A stretch of 64,000 nt of DNA from Agrobacterium fabrum str. C58 (GTDB taxonomy: Bacteria > Pseudomonadota > Alphaproteobacteria > Rhizobiales > Rhizobiaceae). Position numbers and translations under genes: made by a program. How positions within the stretch are numbered: the first letter of the stretch is position 1; each line of letters begins with the position of its first letter. The stretch lies in NCBI RefSeq assembly GCF_000092025.1, contig NC_003062.2, positions 1,114,001-1,178,000 on the forward strand, in the 5' to 3' direction. The notes under the pieces are model-generated. The model searched no databases. It saw only the letters and a list, made by a program, of their open reading frames with translations, and was not told where the DNA came from. This document shows, in pieces, positions 41,125-50,041 of this stretch.

Positions 41125-41583
41125 TCAGCGCGTTCTGACGATGACGGTGCCGAGCAGGAAGTCGTGAACGAGGCGCGAGCGCTCGGTAAACAGGCCTGCG
41201 AGAAGAATCAAAGGCGTCAAAACCGAGTTGATGACCCAGAAAAGCACGATGTGCACGGTCGCCAACAGGAAATCGATTCGCCGTCCGTCCATGCGCGCCA
41301 TGGCAATCCCCATCGCCCGCATGCCGGGTGTGGCCTGTGAGGGACCGCCCAGCGAAACGCCGAAATAAAGCACCGCGACGATGACGAACAGCGCCGGGAA
41401 GAGGAACCAGCCAAGGCCGAGGGTAATCACGCCGAGAAAGAAGACAATCACGGCGGCCGGGATGCACAGCAGGAGAACGATCGCGTAATCGATCAGGAAC
41501 GCAAAGATGCGCCGGCTCAGGACGCCGCTATAGGCGCGCCAGTCATCCGGTGCGGCATAGGTGGGGTTCTGTTCGAGGCTCAT
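41125..41583 (-). CDS. RDD-family membrane protein
   Basis: 152 residues, three to four helices. RIFAFLIDYAIVLLL carries the Arg...Asp pair of the family, and GGPSQATPGMRAMGI fits its conserved G-M-R segment. Function is unknown; some RDD proteins have been linked to ion homeostasis. It lies upstream of bpt with a 177-nt gap. Confidence 0.8.
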   Translation of the reverse strand: MSLEQNPTYAAPDDWRAYSGVLSRRIFAFLIDYAIVLLLCIPAAVIVFFLGVITLGLGWFLFPALFVIVAVLYFGVSLGGPSQATPGMRAMGIAMARMDGRRIDFLLATVHIVLFWVINSVLTPLILLAGLFTERSRLVHDFLLGTVIVRTR

Positions 41584-41680
41584 CGGTCGTTTTCTCCTGA
41601 GAGGGTCTGACAGCGCGGCATATTCGCCGTGTCAGCAGACAATATGGGAAGAAAACGACCGAATACAATAAGCGCCGGCC

Positions 41681-42694
41681 TCAGTGCTTTGCCAGTTTGC
41701 GTGCTGCCTCGATGGCGAAATAGGTGAGAATACCGTCGCAACCCGCACGCTTGAAACAGAGAAGCGTTTCCATCATCACGCGCTCGCCGTCGATCCAGCC
41801 ATTCATGGCCGCGGCCTTGATCTGGGTATATTCGCCGGACACCTGATAGGCGAAGGTGGGCAGGCCGAAATTCTCCTTCAGCCGCCAGCAGATGTCGAGA
41901 TAGGGCAGGCCGGGCTTGACCATCAGCATGTCGGCGCCTTCCTCGACGTCAAGCGCCGCATCGCGGATCGCTTCCATGCCGTTGGCGGGGCTGATGTAAT
42001 AGCTGTTTTTGTCGCCCTTCAGCAGGCCGGCGGTGGAGATCGCCTCGCGATAGGGACCATAATAGCCGGAGGAGAATTTCGTCGCATAGGCCATGATGCC
42101 GACATTCTGGTGCCCGGCGGCATCGAGACCGCGACGGATGGCGCCGATACGGCCATCCATCATCTCCGAGGGGGAGATAATGTCCGAACCGGCTTCCGCC
42201 TGCAGGATGGCGGCCGTGACGACCTGCTCGACGGTTTCGTCATTGACGATCTCGTCGCCCCGCAGAATGCCGTCATGCCCATGGCTGGTGAAGGGATCGA
42301 GCGCGACATCGGTGATCATGCCGATATTTGGAACGGCTTTTTTAACGGCGATCGTCGCCTGATTGATGAGATTGTTGGCTTCGAGCGCATTCGAGCCGGT
42401 CTCGTCGCGCAGCTCCATCTCGATATTGGGAAAGGTGGCGATTGCGGGAATGCCGAGATCGGCGGCTTCCTTCGCCGCTTCCACCAGCCGGTCGACGCTC
42501 ATGCGGTTGACACCGGGCATAGCCGGAATGGGCTCGACAATATTGCTGCCAGGCACGATGAAAACCGGCCAGATGAGGTCATCAACGGTCAGGCGATTTT
42601 CCTGAACCAGACGGCGCGTCCAATCCGCCTTGCGATTGCGCCGCATGCGGCGATGGCCGGTGATCTCGTCGACCAGATGCGTTTTGTCCTGCAT
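41681..42694 (-). CDS. hemB: Delta-aminolevulinic acid dehydratase (porphobilinogen synthase)
   Basis: 337 residues from the ATG at 42694. The two active-site lysines are in MAYATKFSSGYYGPYREA and LMVKPGLPYLD. The zinc-binding Cys triad is replaced by Asp-type residues (DVALDPFTSHGHDG), so the enzyme should be magnesium-dependent, as usual for this group. It makes porphobilinogen for haem. Confidence 0.96.
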   Translation of the reverse strand: MQDKTHLVDEITGHRRMRRNRKADWTRRLVQENRLTVDDLIWPVFIVPGSNIVEPIPAMPGVNRMSVDRLVEAAKEAADLGIPAIATFPNIEMELRDETGSNALEANNLINQATIAVKKAVPNIGMITDVALDPFTSHGHDGILRGDEIVNDETVEQVVTAAILQAEAGSDIISPSEMMDGRIGAIRRGLDAAGHQNVGIMAYATKFSSGYYGPYREAISTAGLLKGDKNSYYISPANGMEAIRDAALDVEEGADMLMVKPGLPYLDICWRLKENFGLPTFAYQVSGEYTQIKAAAMNGWIDGERVMMETLLCFKRAGCDGILTYFAIEAARKLAKH

Positions 42695-42867
42695 GTCAGA
42701 ATGTCCTTCGATAAAATTTGGAAAGCTGCATACCATGAACATTGGCCCATGCGAATGCGACAATCTTCCCTCATCGGCTGCCTGACGGACGATGGTGTTT
42801 TGACAAGGCAGGCGGCGGGATTCAATATGGACTGGTCGCCCGCCCGTCGAGACCTTATCTTCCGGCC

Positions 42868-43305
42868 ATGGAACCTGATTCTCAACCTCTGCCGAAACGC
42901 CCGCTGACGGAAATCCTGTTTCTGGTCTTCATGAGACTGGTTGCGGTTTCCTGTTTCTGGTTCGGCCTGCAATATTGGGCGATGCTGACCGGTTATTCGC
43001 TTGGCGGTCATGGACGCTTCGATATGCTGAACCTGCCCTGGCGAGTAGCGGGCAGCGCGCTGGCGGTTATTTTCCCGGTGGCGGCCCTCGGCCTGTGGCT
43101 CGGTGCCTCCTGGGGGGCGGTCATGTGGGTGATGGGCGCCGGCACGCAGATCGCCATGTATAAGGTATGGCCGCATATCTTCGGTGCCAACACGTTGGTG
43201 CCCGTCATGCACGGTCTCGTGGCAACCATTTATATACTATTCCTGGTCGCTTTCTGGCTGGATCACCGCCAAAATGAAGAGCGCGCAAGAATTGATTTAC
43301 CATAA
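42868..43305 (+). CDS. Four-helix membrane protein of unknown function (DUF6163-like)
   Basis: 145 residues from the ATG at 42868 (MEPDSQPLPKRPLTEILFLV). Four hydrophobic helices follow, with conserved-looking motifs FWFGLQYWAMLTGYS and GAGTQIAMYKVWPHIFG. I associate this protein with the ldtR neighbourhood in rhizobia, but have no function for it. It ends in its own terminator, so it is not necessarily in the ldtR transcript. Confidence 0.65.
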   Translation: MEPDSQPLPKRPLTEILFLVFMRLVAVSCFWFGLQYWAMLTGYSLGGHGRFDMLNLPWRVAGSALAVIFPVAALGLWLGASWGAVMWVMGAGTQIAMYKVWPHIFGANTLVPVMHGLVATIYILFLVAFWLDHRQNEERARIDLP

Positions 43306-43318
43306 GAATAAAGCAATT

Positions 43319-43342
43319 CGGCCTGTTTTCAGGCCGGTTTTT
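43319..43342 (+). terminator. Rho-independent terminator before ldtR
   Basis: The stem CGGCCTG / CAGGCCG with a TTTT loop is followed by a T-run, 14 nt after the preceding stop. Confidence 0.85.
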
Positions 43343-43536
43343 CCGCTTAAGTCATTGATTTATAATGTACTGGCTCTGAGCATTCCCGCTTCGCCACAAG
43401 TTCGGCGCCTTCGGGAAAATGTAGGCAACCATTTGTTAATCGTAGCTTTTAAGTAGAATTTTATGCGCATTGATTAGGTTCTCACTCAAGGCGGGAGACA
43501 AACAAACACACCGCCAAACAAAACAGTGAGGCAGTC

Positions 43537-44049
43537 ATGATCAATAGCAAAGTTAAGCCGCAGGCCGTTGTTGCCGACGCACACGAAGATACCATCCGTT
43601 CGCTCTACATGGAGTCGCTGCACCTGGTGGAACGCCTCCACCGCCGCCTCCTCGACGTCATCAAGGACGAGTTCGACCGTCAGGGTCGCGATGACGTCAA
43701 CGCCGTTCAGGCACTCCTGCTGTTCAACATCGGTAACTCCGAACTGACGGCCGGCGAACTTCGTTCCCGCGGTTATTACCTCGGCTCGAACGTCTCCTAT
43801 AACGTCAAGAAGCTGGTCGACCTCGGTCTCATCAACCACCAGCGTTCGCGTGTCGACCGCCGCTCGGTCCGCATCAGCCTGACCGAAGAAGGCCAGGCCA
43901 TCGCCGAAACGGTTGCCCGCCTCTATGAACGCCACGTCGGCTCGATCGAAAAGGTCGGCGGCATCGGCACCGGCGAGTTTTCCGAAATGAACAAGCTGCT
44001 GCAGCGCCTCGACCGTTTCTGGAACGACTCGATCGCTTACCGCCTGTAA
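43537..44049 (+). CDS. ldtR: MarR-family transcriptional regulator LdtR
   Basis: 170 residues. A winged-helix MarR core: LLFNIGNSELTAGELRSRGY, then YNVKKLVDLGLINHQRSRVD and RRSVRISLTEEGQAIAE (wing). LdtR in Liberibacter and Sinorhizobium controls the L,D-transpeptidase gene ldtP and stress tolerance. Here the next gene downstream is that transpeptidase. TTTGTTAATC lies about 100 nt upstream and also upstream of ldtP. Confidence 0.9.
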   Translation: MINSKVKPQAVVADAHEDTIRSLYMESLHLVERLHRRLLDVIKDEFDRQGRDDVNAVQALLLFNIGNSELTAGELRSRGYYLGSNVSYNVKKLVDLGLINHQRSRVDRRSVRISLTEEGQAIAETVARLYERHVGSIEKVGGIGTGEFSEMNKLLQRLDRFWNDSIAYRL

Positions 44050-44422
44050 TTCCGCGACGGTTTCACTGTTTAAGCCGGGGGCATCCTTTGCTCCCGGCTT
44101 TTGGATTCCTCGCCCTGCCGCCACGCTTTTTTGCCTGTCAAGCCCGACTGTCCATAACGCATTAGCCCTGTTTTTCAGGGGAACACAGCTTCGTGAGAAG
44201 AGGGCAGTGACACGAATCGGCCATATTGATATGGGACGCGCAAGTCTAAGGAGCCGGCTGTTTCTCCTGTTGTTGCGGCAAGTTGTCGACTGTACTGCCA
44301 GACATCAACGCCCTGATGATGCGTATCGGGTATTACCGGCCGGCAGACACGTTGTACGTGTTTGTTAATCATATTGATTTAGGCATTGTTCAGAATGCCG
44401 AAGAGAGTGGCTGGTAGGTAGA
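44050..44422. other. Intergenic region between ldtR and ldtP
   Basis: 373 nt without a gene. It opens with a terminator hairpin at 44072-44102 (AAGCCGGG / CCCGGCTT then T). Near its end it has an AT-rich segment (44361-44381) containing TTTGTTAATC and ATTGATTTAGG, both of which recur in similar form before ldtR. This is the likely ldtP promoter and operator zone. I see no RNA gene. Confidence 0.6.
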
Positions 44423-45754
44423 ATGACAAAGAAATCCGTTTCCGATTCCGTATCGCGCCGTGCGCTTCTGCGTTCGGCCGTTTCCGTTGGTGTTGCCGCG
44501 CTTGCCGCGCCGGCCTTGGCGCAGAACGCGCTCAACGATCTCATGGGCTCTTCGCGCCGCGGCAACTGGGATGACCAGTTCGACGCCAATACCTCGCGTT
44601 CGGCGGTGGGTGTCGTTTCCAACAACCCGGTACTCGGACGGGAAGCGCCTGTCTACATGCAGCAGGCGATCATGCAATATCAGCAGATCGTGCAGAATGG
44701 CGGCTGGCCGGATGTACCCACTTCCCAGCAGCGTCTCCAGATCGGCGTTTCCGACCCTTCCGTGCAGGCGCTGCGTCAGCGACTGATGGTATCGGGCGAC
44801 CTGCCGCGTGAAGCCGGCATTTCCAGCGCCTTCGATTCCTATGTCGATGGCGCTCTGAAGCGTTTCCAGGCGCGTCACGGCCTTCCGGCTGACGGCGTCA
44901 GCGGCGAATACACCACCAAGGCGCTCAATGTTTCCGCGCAGATTCGCCTGGCGCAGTTGCAGACCAACCTCGTGCGCATCCAGTCCATGTCCGGCGATCT
45001 CGGCCAGCGTCACATGATGGTGAATATCCCGGCGGCTGCCATCGAAGCCGTTGAAAATGAACGCGTCGTGCTGCGCAATACCGCCGTTGTCGGCCGCGCC
45101 AGCCGCCCGACCCACGTCATCAACTCCAAGGTTTACGAGGTCATCCTCAATCCTTACTGGACCGCGCCGCGTTCGATCGTCGAAAAGGACATCGTGCCGC
45201 TGATGCAGAAGGACCCGACCTATCTGGAGCGGAATAACATCCGCCTCATCGACGGCAAGGGACAGGAAGTCTCGCCGACCACGGTCGACTGGTTTGCGCC
45301 CAAGGCTCCGAACCTGATGTTCCGTCAGGACCCCGGCAAGATCAACGCCATGTCCTCGACGAAGATCAACTTCCACAATCCGAACAACGAATATATGCAC
45401 GACACGCCGCAGCAGGGCCTGTTCAACAAGCTGATGCGCTTCGAGTCCTCCGGCTGCGTGCGTGTGCAGAACGTGCGCGACCTGACGTCCTGGCTGCTGC
45501 GTGACACGCCCGGCTGGTCGCGCCAGGAAATGGAACGCGTCATCGCATCGCGCGTCAACACGCCGATCAAGCTCGCGCAGGAAGTGCCTGTCTATTTCGT
45601 CTACATCACCGCATGGTCGGCGAAGGACGGCGTAGTTCAGTTCCGCGACGATATCTACGGCAAGGACGGCAACGCCGAACTGGCGCTCAACACCACCGCG
45701 GGCATGGAGCAGCCGGCAGGTGCGGTGGACGACGATCTCTTGCCGCGCAACTGA
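44423..45754 (+). CDS. ldtP: L,D-transpeptidase with Tat signal and peptidoglycan-binding domain
   Basis: 443 residues. The N-terminus VSRRALLRSAVSVGVAALAA is a twin-arginine signal. A peptidoglycan-binding_1 domain lies near residues 113-170 (VDGALKRFQARHGLPADGVS). The YkuD catalytic domain follows, with the active Cys in RFESSGCVRVQNVRD. It forms 3-3 cross-links or anchors proteins in the periplasmic wall. Regulation by the upstream LdtR is expected from relatives. Confidence 0.92.
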   Translation: MTKKSVSDSVSRRALLRSAVSVGVAALAAPALAQNALNDLMGSSRRGNWDDQFDANTSRSAVGVVSNNPVLGREAPVYMQQAIMQYQQIVQNGGWPDVPTSQQRLQIGVSDPSVQALRQRLMVSGDLPREAGISSAFDSYVDGALKRFQARHGLPADGVSGEYTTKALNVSAQIRLAQLQTNLVRIQSMSGDLGQRHMMVNIPAAAIEAVENERVVLRNTAVVGRASRPTHVINSKVYEVILNPYWTAPRSIVEKDIVPLMQKDPTYLERNNIRLIDGKGQEVSPTTVDWFAPKAPNLMFRQDPGKINAMSSTKINFHNPNNEYMHDTPQQGLFNKLMRFESSGCVRVQNVRDLTSWLLRDTPGWSRQEMERVIASRVNTPIKLAQEVPVYFVYITAWSAKDGVVQFRDDIYGKDGNAELALNTTAGMEQPAGAVDDDLLPRN

Positions 45755-45830
45755 TCGGGCTTTTTGCCGTCAGCGTGGAATTGTGGGCGAGGGGACAGGT
45801 GATCGCTGGAAAGCCGGCCAGTCCCTCCGC

Positions 45831-45917
45831 CGTCATCCTCGGGCTTGTCCCGAGGATCTAATCACCTATCGTAAAATAGAAGCGTTGCAGATCCTTGGGA
45901 CAAGCCCGAGGATGACG
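45831..45917. repeat. Intergenic palindromic repeat, 29-bp arms
   Basis: The arms 45831-45859 and 45889-45917 are inverted copies with one mismatch (CGTCATCCTCGGGCTTGTCC at the left outer end) around a 29-nt AT-rich centre. It sits in the 354-nt gap between ldtP and glyA, which otherwise holds no gene. This consensus is one I associate with dispersed rhizobial intergenic repeats. It has no T-run. Confidence 0.85.
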
Positions 45918-46108
45918 CGAGTGTGTGGCTTGGCCGCGCATCATCGAAGCGCCGCCTTTATTTTCCGTCGTATCCTGTTTTTCATAAAAACATCTGTCAC
46001 TTTTCGCCGCAACGTCGCAGTTTGACGGGCAAATCTCGCTGGCCGTATTGCTCTTGTTCGGGCAGGGCGCTAAGACGCCATCGCATTACTGTTTCAGGAG
46101 CCTTCACC

Positions 46109-47398
46109 ATGTCGAACACAGATGCTTTCTTCTCCCGTCCGCTTGCCGAAGTCGATCCGGATATTTTCGGCGCGATCGAGAAGGAACTGGGTCGCCAGCG
46201 CCACGAGATCGAACTGATCGCCTCGGAAAACATCGTTTCCCGCGCTGTGCTTGAAGCGCAGGGTTCGATCATGACCAACAAATATGCGGAAGGTTATCCG
46301 GGCAAGCGTTATTACGGCGGCTGCCAGTTCGTCGATATCGCTGAAGAGCTTGCCATCGAGCGCGCCAAGAAGCTGTTCGGCGTCAACTTCGCCAACGTTC
46401 AGCCGAACTCCGGTTCGCAGATGAATCAGGCCGTGTTCCTCGCGCTTTTGCAGCCGGGCGATACCTTCATGGGTCTCGATCTGAACTCGGGGGGCCACCT
46501 GACGCATGGTTCGCCGGTCAACATGTCCGGTAAATGGTTCAACGTCGTGTCCTACGGCGTGCGTGAAGGCGACAACCTGCTCGACATGGACGAAGTGGAG
46601 CGCAAGGCCAAGGAAACCCGGCCGAAGCTGATCCTTGCCGGCGGCACCGCCTATTCGCGCGTCTGGGACTGGAAGCGCTTCCGCGAGATCGCCGATGAAG
46701 TCGGCGCCTATCTGATGGTCGACATGGCCCACATCGCCGGTCTCGTTGCCGGTGGCCAGCACCCGTCGCCGTTCCCGCATTGCCATGTTGCCACCACCAC
46801 GACGCACAAGTCTCTGCGCGGCCCGCGTGGCGGCATGATCCTCACCAATGACGAGGATCTGGCCAAGAAGTTCAACTCGGCCGTATTCCCCGGCCTGCAG
46901 GGTGGCCCGCTGATGCATGTCATCGCCGCCAAGGCCGTTGCCTTCGGCGAAGCGCTGCAGCCGGAATTCAAGGACTATGCCGCGCAGGTCGTGAAGAACG
47001 CCAAGGCGCTGGCCGAAACCCTGATCGAAGGCGGTCTCGATGTCGTCTCCGGCGGCACCGACAACCACCTGATGCTGGTCGATCTTCGCAAGAAGAACGC
47101 CACCGGCAAGCGCGCGGAAGCAGCCCTTGGCCGCGCTTACATCACCTGCAACAAGAACGGCATTCCTTTCGACCCGGAAAAACCCTTCGTCACGTCGGGT
47201 GTCCGTCTCGGCACGCCGGCCGGCACGACGCGCGGTTTCAAGGAAGCGGAATTCCGCGAAATCGGCAAGCTGATCGTCGAGGTTCTCGACGGCCTGAAGG
47301 TTGCCAATTCGGATGAAGGTAATGCCTCCGTCGAGGCTGCCGTGCGCGAAAAGGTCGTCGGTTTGACCGACCGTTTCCCGATGTATCCGTACATGTAA
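46109..47398 (+). CDS. glyA: Serine hydroxymethyltransferase
   Basis: 429 residues from the ATG at 46109, with CAGGAG before it. The PLP lysine is in [14 protein letters not shown]. Other motifs are [21 protein letters not shown] and [14 protein letters not shown]. It interconverts serine and glycine and charges tetrahydrofolate. It leads into nrdR 12 nt downstream, so glyA-nrdR-ribD-ribE may form one unit. Confidence 0.97.
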   Translation: MSNTDAFFSRPLAEVDPDIFGAIEKELGRQRHEIELIASENIVSRAVLEAQGSIMTNKYAEGYPGKRYYGGCQFVDIAEELAIERAKKLFGVNFANVQPNSGSQMNQAVFLALLQPGDTFMGLDLNSGGHLTHGSPVNMSGKWFNVVSYGVREGDNLLDMDEVERKAKETRPKLILAGGTAYSRVWDWKRFREIADEVGAYLMVDMAHIAGLVAGGQHPSPFPHCHVATTTTHKSLRGPRGGMILTNDEDLAKKFNSAVFPGLQGGPLMHVIAAKAVAFGEALQPEFKDYAAQVVKNAKALAETLIEGGLDVVSGGTDNHLMLVDLRKKNATGKRAEAALGRAYITCNKNGIPFDPEKPFVTSGVRLGTPAGTTRGFKEAEFREIGKLIVEVLDGLKVANSDEGNASVEAAVREKVVGLTDRFPMYPYM

Positions 47399-47410
47399 GG
47401 AAAGAAAAAG

Positions 47411-47890
47411 ATGCGCTGCCCATTTTGCGGTTCCGAAGACACACAGGTCAAGGACTCGCGTCCGGCGGAGGACAACACCTCCATCCGTCGGCGGCGCATC
47501 TGCCCGGATTGCGGCGGCCGCTTCACGACCTATGAGCGCGTGCAACTGCGCGAGCTGATGGTCATCAAGAAAAGCGGCCGCAAGCTGCCGTTTGACCGGG
47601 AAAAGCTGGTTCGCTCCTTCGAAATCGCGCTGCGCAAGCGCCCGGTTGATCGCGACCGGATCGAGCGGGCCGTTTCCGGCATTGCCCGCCGTCTGGAAAG
47701 TTCCGGCGAGACGGAAATTCCCTCGGAAGAAATCGGCCTTCAGGTTCTGGAGGCGCTGAAGAGTCTCGATGACGTGGCCTTTGTGCGCTACGCTTCGGTC
47801 TATCGCGATTTCAGCCATGCCGAGGATTTCGAAAACGTGATTGCCGAAATCAACGCCAAGATCGCCCGAGATACAGACGCCGGAGCATAG
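47411..47890 (+). CDS. nrdR: Transcriptional repressor NrdR
   Basis: 159 residues. An N-terminal zinc ribbon ([20 protein letters not shown] ... [13 protein letters not shown]) is followed by an ATP-cone domain ([20 protein letters not shown]). It senses ATP/dATP and represses ribonucleotide reductase genes. No nrd operon lies in the window. ribD follows after 2 nt. Confidence 0.97.
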   Translation: MRCPFCGSEDTQVKDSRPAEDNTSIRRRRICPDCGGRFTTYERVQLRELMVIKKSGRKLPFDREKLVRSFEIALRKRPVDRDRIERAVSGIARRLESSGETEIPSEEIGLQVLEALKSLDDVAFVRYASVYRDFSHAEDFENVIAEINAKIARDTDAGA

Positions 47891-47892
47891 CC

Positions 47893-49137
47893 GTGACGAG
47901 CCGCGCCGATGACGAAAAATTCATGGCCCGTGCAATCGAGGTTTCGCTTCGCCACCAGGGCCAGACGCTGACCAATCCCTCGGTTGGCTGTGTTCTCGTA
48001 AAAGACGGACAAATCATTGCCGAAGCGGTGACCGCCATCGGCGGCCGGCCGCACGCCGAACGCCAGGCGCTGGAAATCGCCGGCGAGGCGGCGCGTGGCG
48101 CGACTGCCTATGTAACGCTCGAACCCTGTTCCCACTGGGGCAAAACCCCGCCCTGCGCCAACGCGCTGGTCGAATACGGCGTGGCGCGGGTCGTGGTGGC
48201 GGTGGACGATCCGGATGAGCGTGTTTCCGGCCGTGGTTATACGATTTTACGCGATGCCGGTATTGTTGTGGAAACAGGCCTGCTGCGTGATGAGGGTAAG
48301 CGGGCGCTTGCAGGTTACCTCACACGTCAGATGAAAAAACGCCCGCATGTGATTCTGAAGCTTGCTGTTTCCGCTGATGGCATGATTGGCCGGGAAGGCG
48401 AGGGGCAGGTGGCGATTACCGGGGCGGAGTCGCGCCGTGTGGTGCATGAACTGCGGGCGCGCTGCGATGGCATTCTTGTCGGTATTCGTACCGCGATTGC
48501 GGATGATCCGGAACTGACGGTGCGCATTGCCGGCATGGAGCGCCGCTCGCCGGTGCGGATCGTGCTGGATCGGCAGTTTGAGTTGCCGCTGATGTCGAAG
48601 CTTGTGCGGAGCGCGCGCGAGGTGCCGGTGATCGTTGCGGCGTTACCCCCCTCTGCCCTGCCGGGCATCTCCCCCTCAAGGGGGGAGATCGGCGAGGCGC
48701 TGTCCGCTCGCTCAAATTTTGAACCCGTTTCTCATTCTCCAGCCGTTGATGTTGGGCAAGACAGTGCCCCATCGATCCCCCCCCTTGAGGGGGAGATGCC
48801 CGGCAGGGCAGAGGGGGGTAACCCCAACCTCCGACGTCAACTCCTGACCGACGCAGGCGTCCAGATCCTCGAAGCATCAACCCTCGAAAACCTCCTCCAC
48901 ATTCTCGCCGAAAGCGGCATTTCGGAACTTCTGGTCGAAGGCGGCGCTTTTGCCGCAAAATCATTCCTTGAAGCCGGGCTGGTGGACCGTATCATGCTGT
49001 TCGAAAGCCCTGTCGTGATCGGCGAAGGCGGCATTGAAACGCCGCTTCGCCGTGCCGATATCACGGGCGACTATGCTCTTGTCAGCGAAACAGCCTATGG
49101 GCCGGATCGCTGCTTCGATTATGAAAGGCCGATTTGA
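47893..49137 (+). CDS. ribD: Riboflavin biosynthesis deaminase/reductase RibD with an in-frame repeat insert
   Basis: 414 residues from the GTG at 47893. The deaminase domain has HAERQAL and PCSHWGKTPPC for zinc. The reductase domain starts near residue 150 (RPHVILKLAVSADGMIG) and ends with ISELLVEGGAFAAKSFLEAG. Residues ~251-310 are encoded by a palindromic repeat (48642-48822) and are low-complexity (PPSALPGISPSRGEIGEA). Without them the protein would be about 354 residues, near the family norm. The frame is intact on both sides. Whether the enzyme works with the insert is unknown; riboflavin synthesis is normally essential. Confidence 0.9.
   Translation: MTSRADDEKFMARAIEVSLRHQGQTLTNPSVGCVLVKDGQIIAEAVTAIGGRPHAERQALEIAGEAARGATAYVTLEPCSHWGKTPPCANALVEYGVARVVVAVDDPDERVSGRGYTILRDAGIVVETGLLRDEGKRALAGYLTRQMKKRPHVILKLAVSADGMIGREGEGQVAITGAESRRVVHELRARCDGILVGIRTAIADDPELTVRIAGMERRSPVRIVLDRQFELPLMSKLVRSAREVPVIVAALPPSALPGISPSRGEIGEALSARSNFEPVSHSPAVDVGQDSAPSIPPLEGEMPGRAEGGNPNLRRQLLTDAGVQILEASTLENLLHILAESGISELLVEGGAFAAKSFLEAGLVDRIMLFESPVVIGEGGIETPLRRADITGDYALVSETAYGPDRCFDYERPI
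48642..48822. repeat. Palindromic repeat element inside ribD, 44-bp perfect arms
   Basis: The arms 48642-48685 and 48779-48822 are exact inverted copies of 44 bp (outer end GTTACCCCCCTCTGCCCTGC) around a 93-nt centre. The element is GC-rich and C/G-tract-rich, unlike flanking codons. It looks like a member of a dispersed rhizobial repeat family that landed in a gene and stayed open in the ribD frame. Confidence 0.92.
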
Positions 49138-49748
49138 TGTTTACCGGAATTGTCACCGATGTCGGAACCGTATCCGAGCTGGAAGCGCTGCCGGAGGGTG
49201 TTCGCCTGCGCGTGGCGACCAATTACGATCCGAAGACCATCGATATGGGCGCATCCATTTCCCATGGCGGCGTGTGCCTGACGGTGACGAAGCTGCCTGA
49301 TGATGGCAGCAATGAACGCTGGTACGAGGTCGAGGCATGGGAAGAGGCGCTGCGCCTCACCACGATTGCAGGCTGGAGACAAGGCACGCATGTCAATCTG
49401 GAGCGGGCGCTCAAGATCGGCGACGAACTCGGCGGCCACATCGTCTCTGGCCATGTTGATGGCAGGGCGGAAATCCTGTCGGTTGAGCCGGAAGGCGAAG
49501 CGGTGCGCATCCGCCTGCGCGCGCCGGAGCATCTGGCGAAATTCGTTGCTCCCAAGGGCTCCGTGGCGCTCGACGGTACGTCGCTCACCGTCAATGCTGT
49601 TGAAGGCACCGATTTCGACGTGCTGCTGATCCGTCACACGCTTGCCGTCACCACCTGGGGCGAACGTCAGCCGGGTGATTTCGTTAATTTCGAGGTCGAT
49701 ACGATGGCCCGTTATGCCGCAAGGCTTGCGGAATTTCCGTCTGCGTAA
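49137..49748 (+). CDS. ribE: Riboflavin synthase alpha chain
   Basis: 203 residues; the ATG at 49137 shares one base with the ribD TGA. Two lumazine-binding repeats are visible: MFTGIVTDVGTVSELE and HIVSGHVDGRAEILS, plus DGTSLTVNAVEGTDF. It dismutates two 6,7-dimethyl-8-ribityllumazine molecules to riboflavin. It works downstream of RibD and RibH of this window. Confidence 0.96.
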   Translation: MFTGIVTDVGTVSELEALPEGVRLRVATNYDPKTIDMGASISHGGVCLTVTKLPDDGSNERWYEVEAWEEALRLTTIAGWRQGTHVNLERALKIGDELGGHIVSGHVDGRAEILSVEPEGEAVRIRLRAPEHLAKFVAPKGSVALDGTSLTVNAVEGTDFDVLLIRHTLAVTTWGERQPGDFVNFEVDTMARYAARLAEFPSA

Positions 49749-49800
49749 ACCGACAGGGACACGGCGGGTTATAATGCTCGCTGACGCCTCATCCACCCTT

Positions 49801-49909
49801 CATTCCGGCCCTGAGCCGGAATCCAGCCAGCCCAAGTCCTTGGGCTGAAAAGAGTCTTTTCGCCGCGCAGACGCTCATCGACTGGATACCGGCTCGAGGC
49901 CGGTATGAC
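49801..49909. repeat. Degenerate intergenic palindromic repeat
   Basis: The outer arms CATTCCGGCCCTGAGCCGGA (49801 on) and TGGATACCGGCTCGAGGCCG (49883 on) are imperfect inverted copies. An inner hairpin AGCCCAA / TTGGGCT lies at 49829-49847. It occupies the 293-nt gap after ribE, which otherwise holds no gene. Confidence 0.7.
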
Positions 49910-50041
49910 GGAGGAGAATGATCGGCATCGACGCTGGCACACGTGCAATTGCTCCGCTTCCTGTCGAACCGGAAAGATTGTAAAGACGTCGTTCTATCGT
50001 TTGAAATCGACTGCCAGCGAACGGGGTAGGGGAAATACATC

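Noticed and set aside
43432..43455. CtrA-type site (TTAA-N7-TTAA) before ldtR
   Set aside because: The two TTAA words are separated by 9 nt, not 7.
46094..47818. A 574-codon open frame antisense to glyA and nrdR
   Set aside because: It mirrors conserved genes codon by codon in high-GC DNA; the product is His/Arg/Asp-rich with no signal or motif. Similar antisense frames lie opposite ppk (19496-20935), aspS (30950-32326), hemB (41684-42907) and the phytase-like gene (24533-26014).
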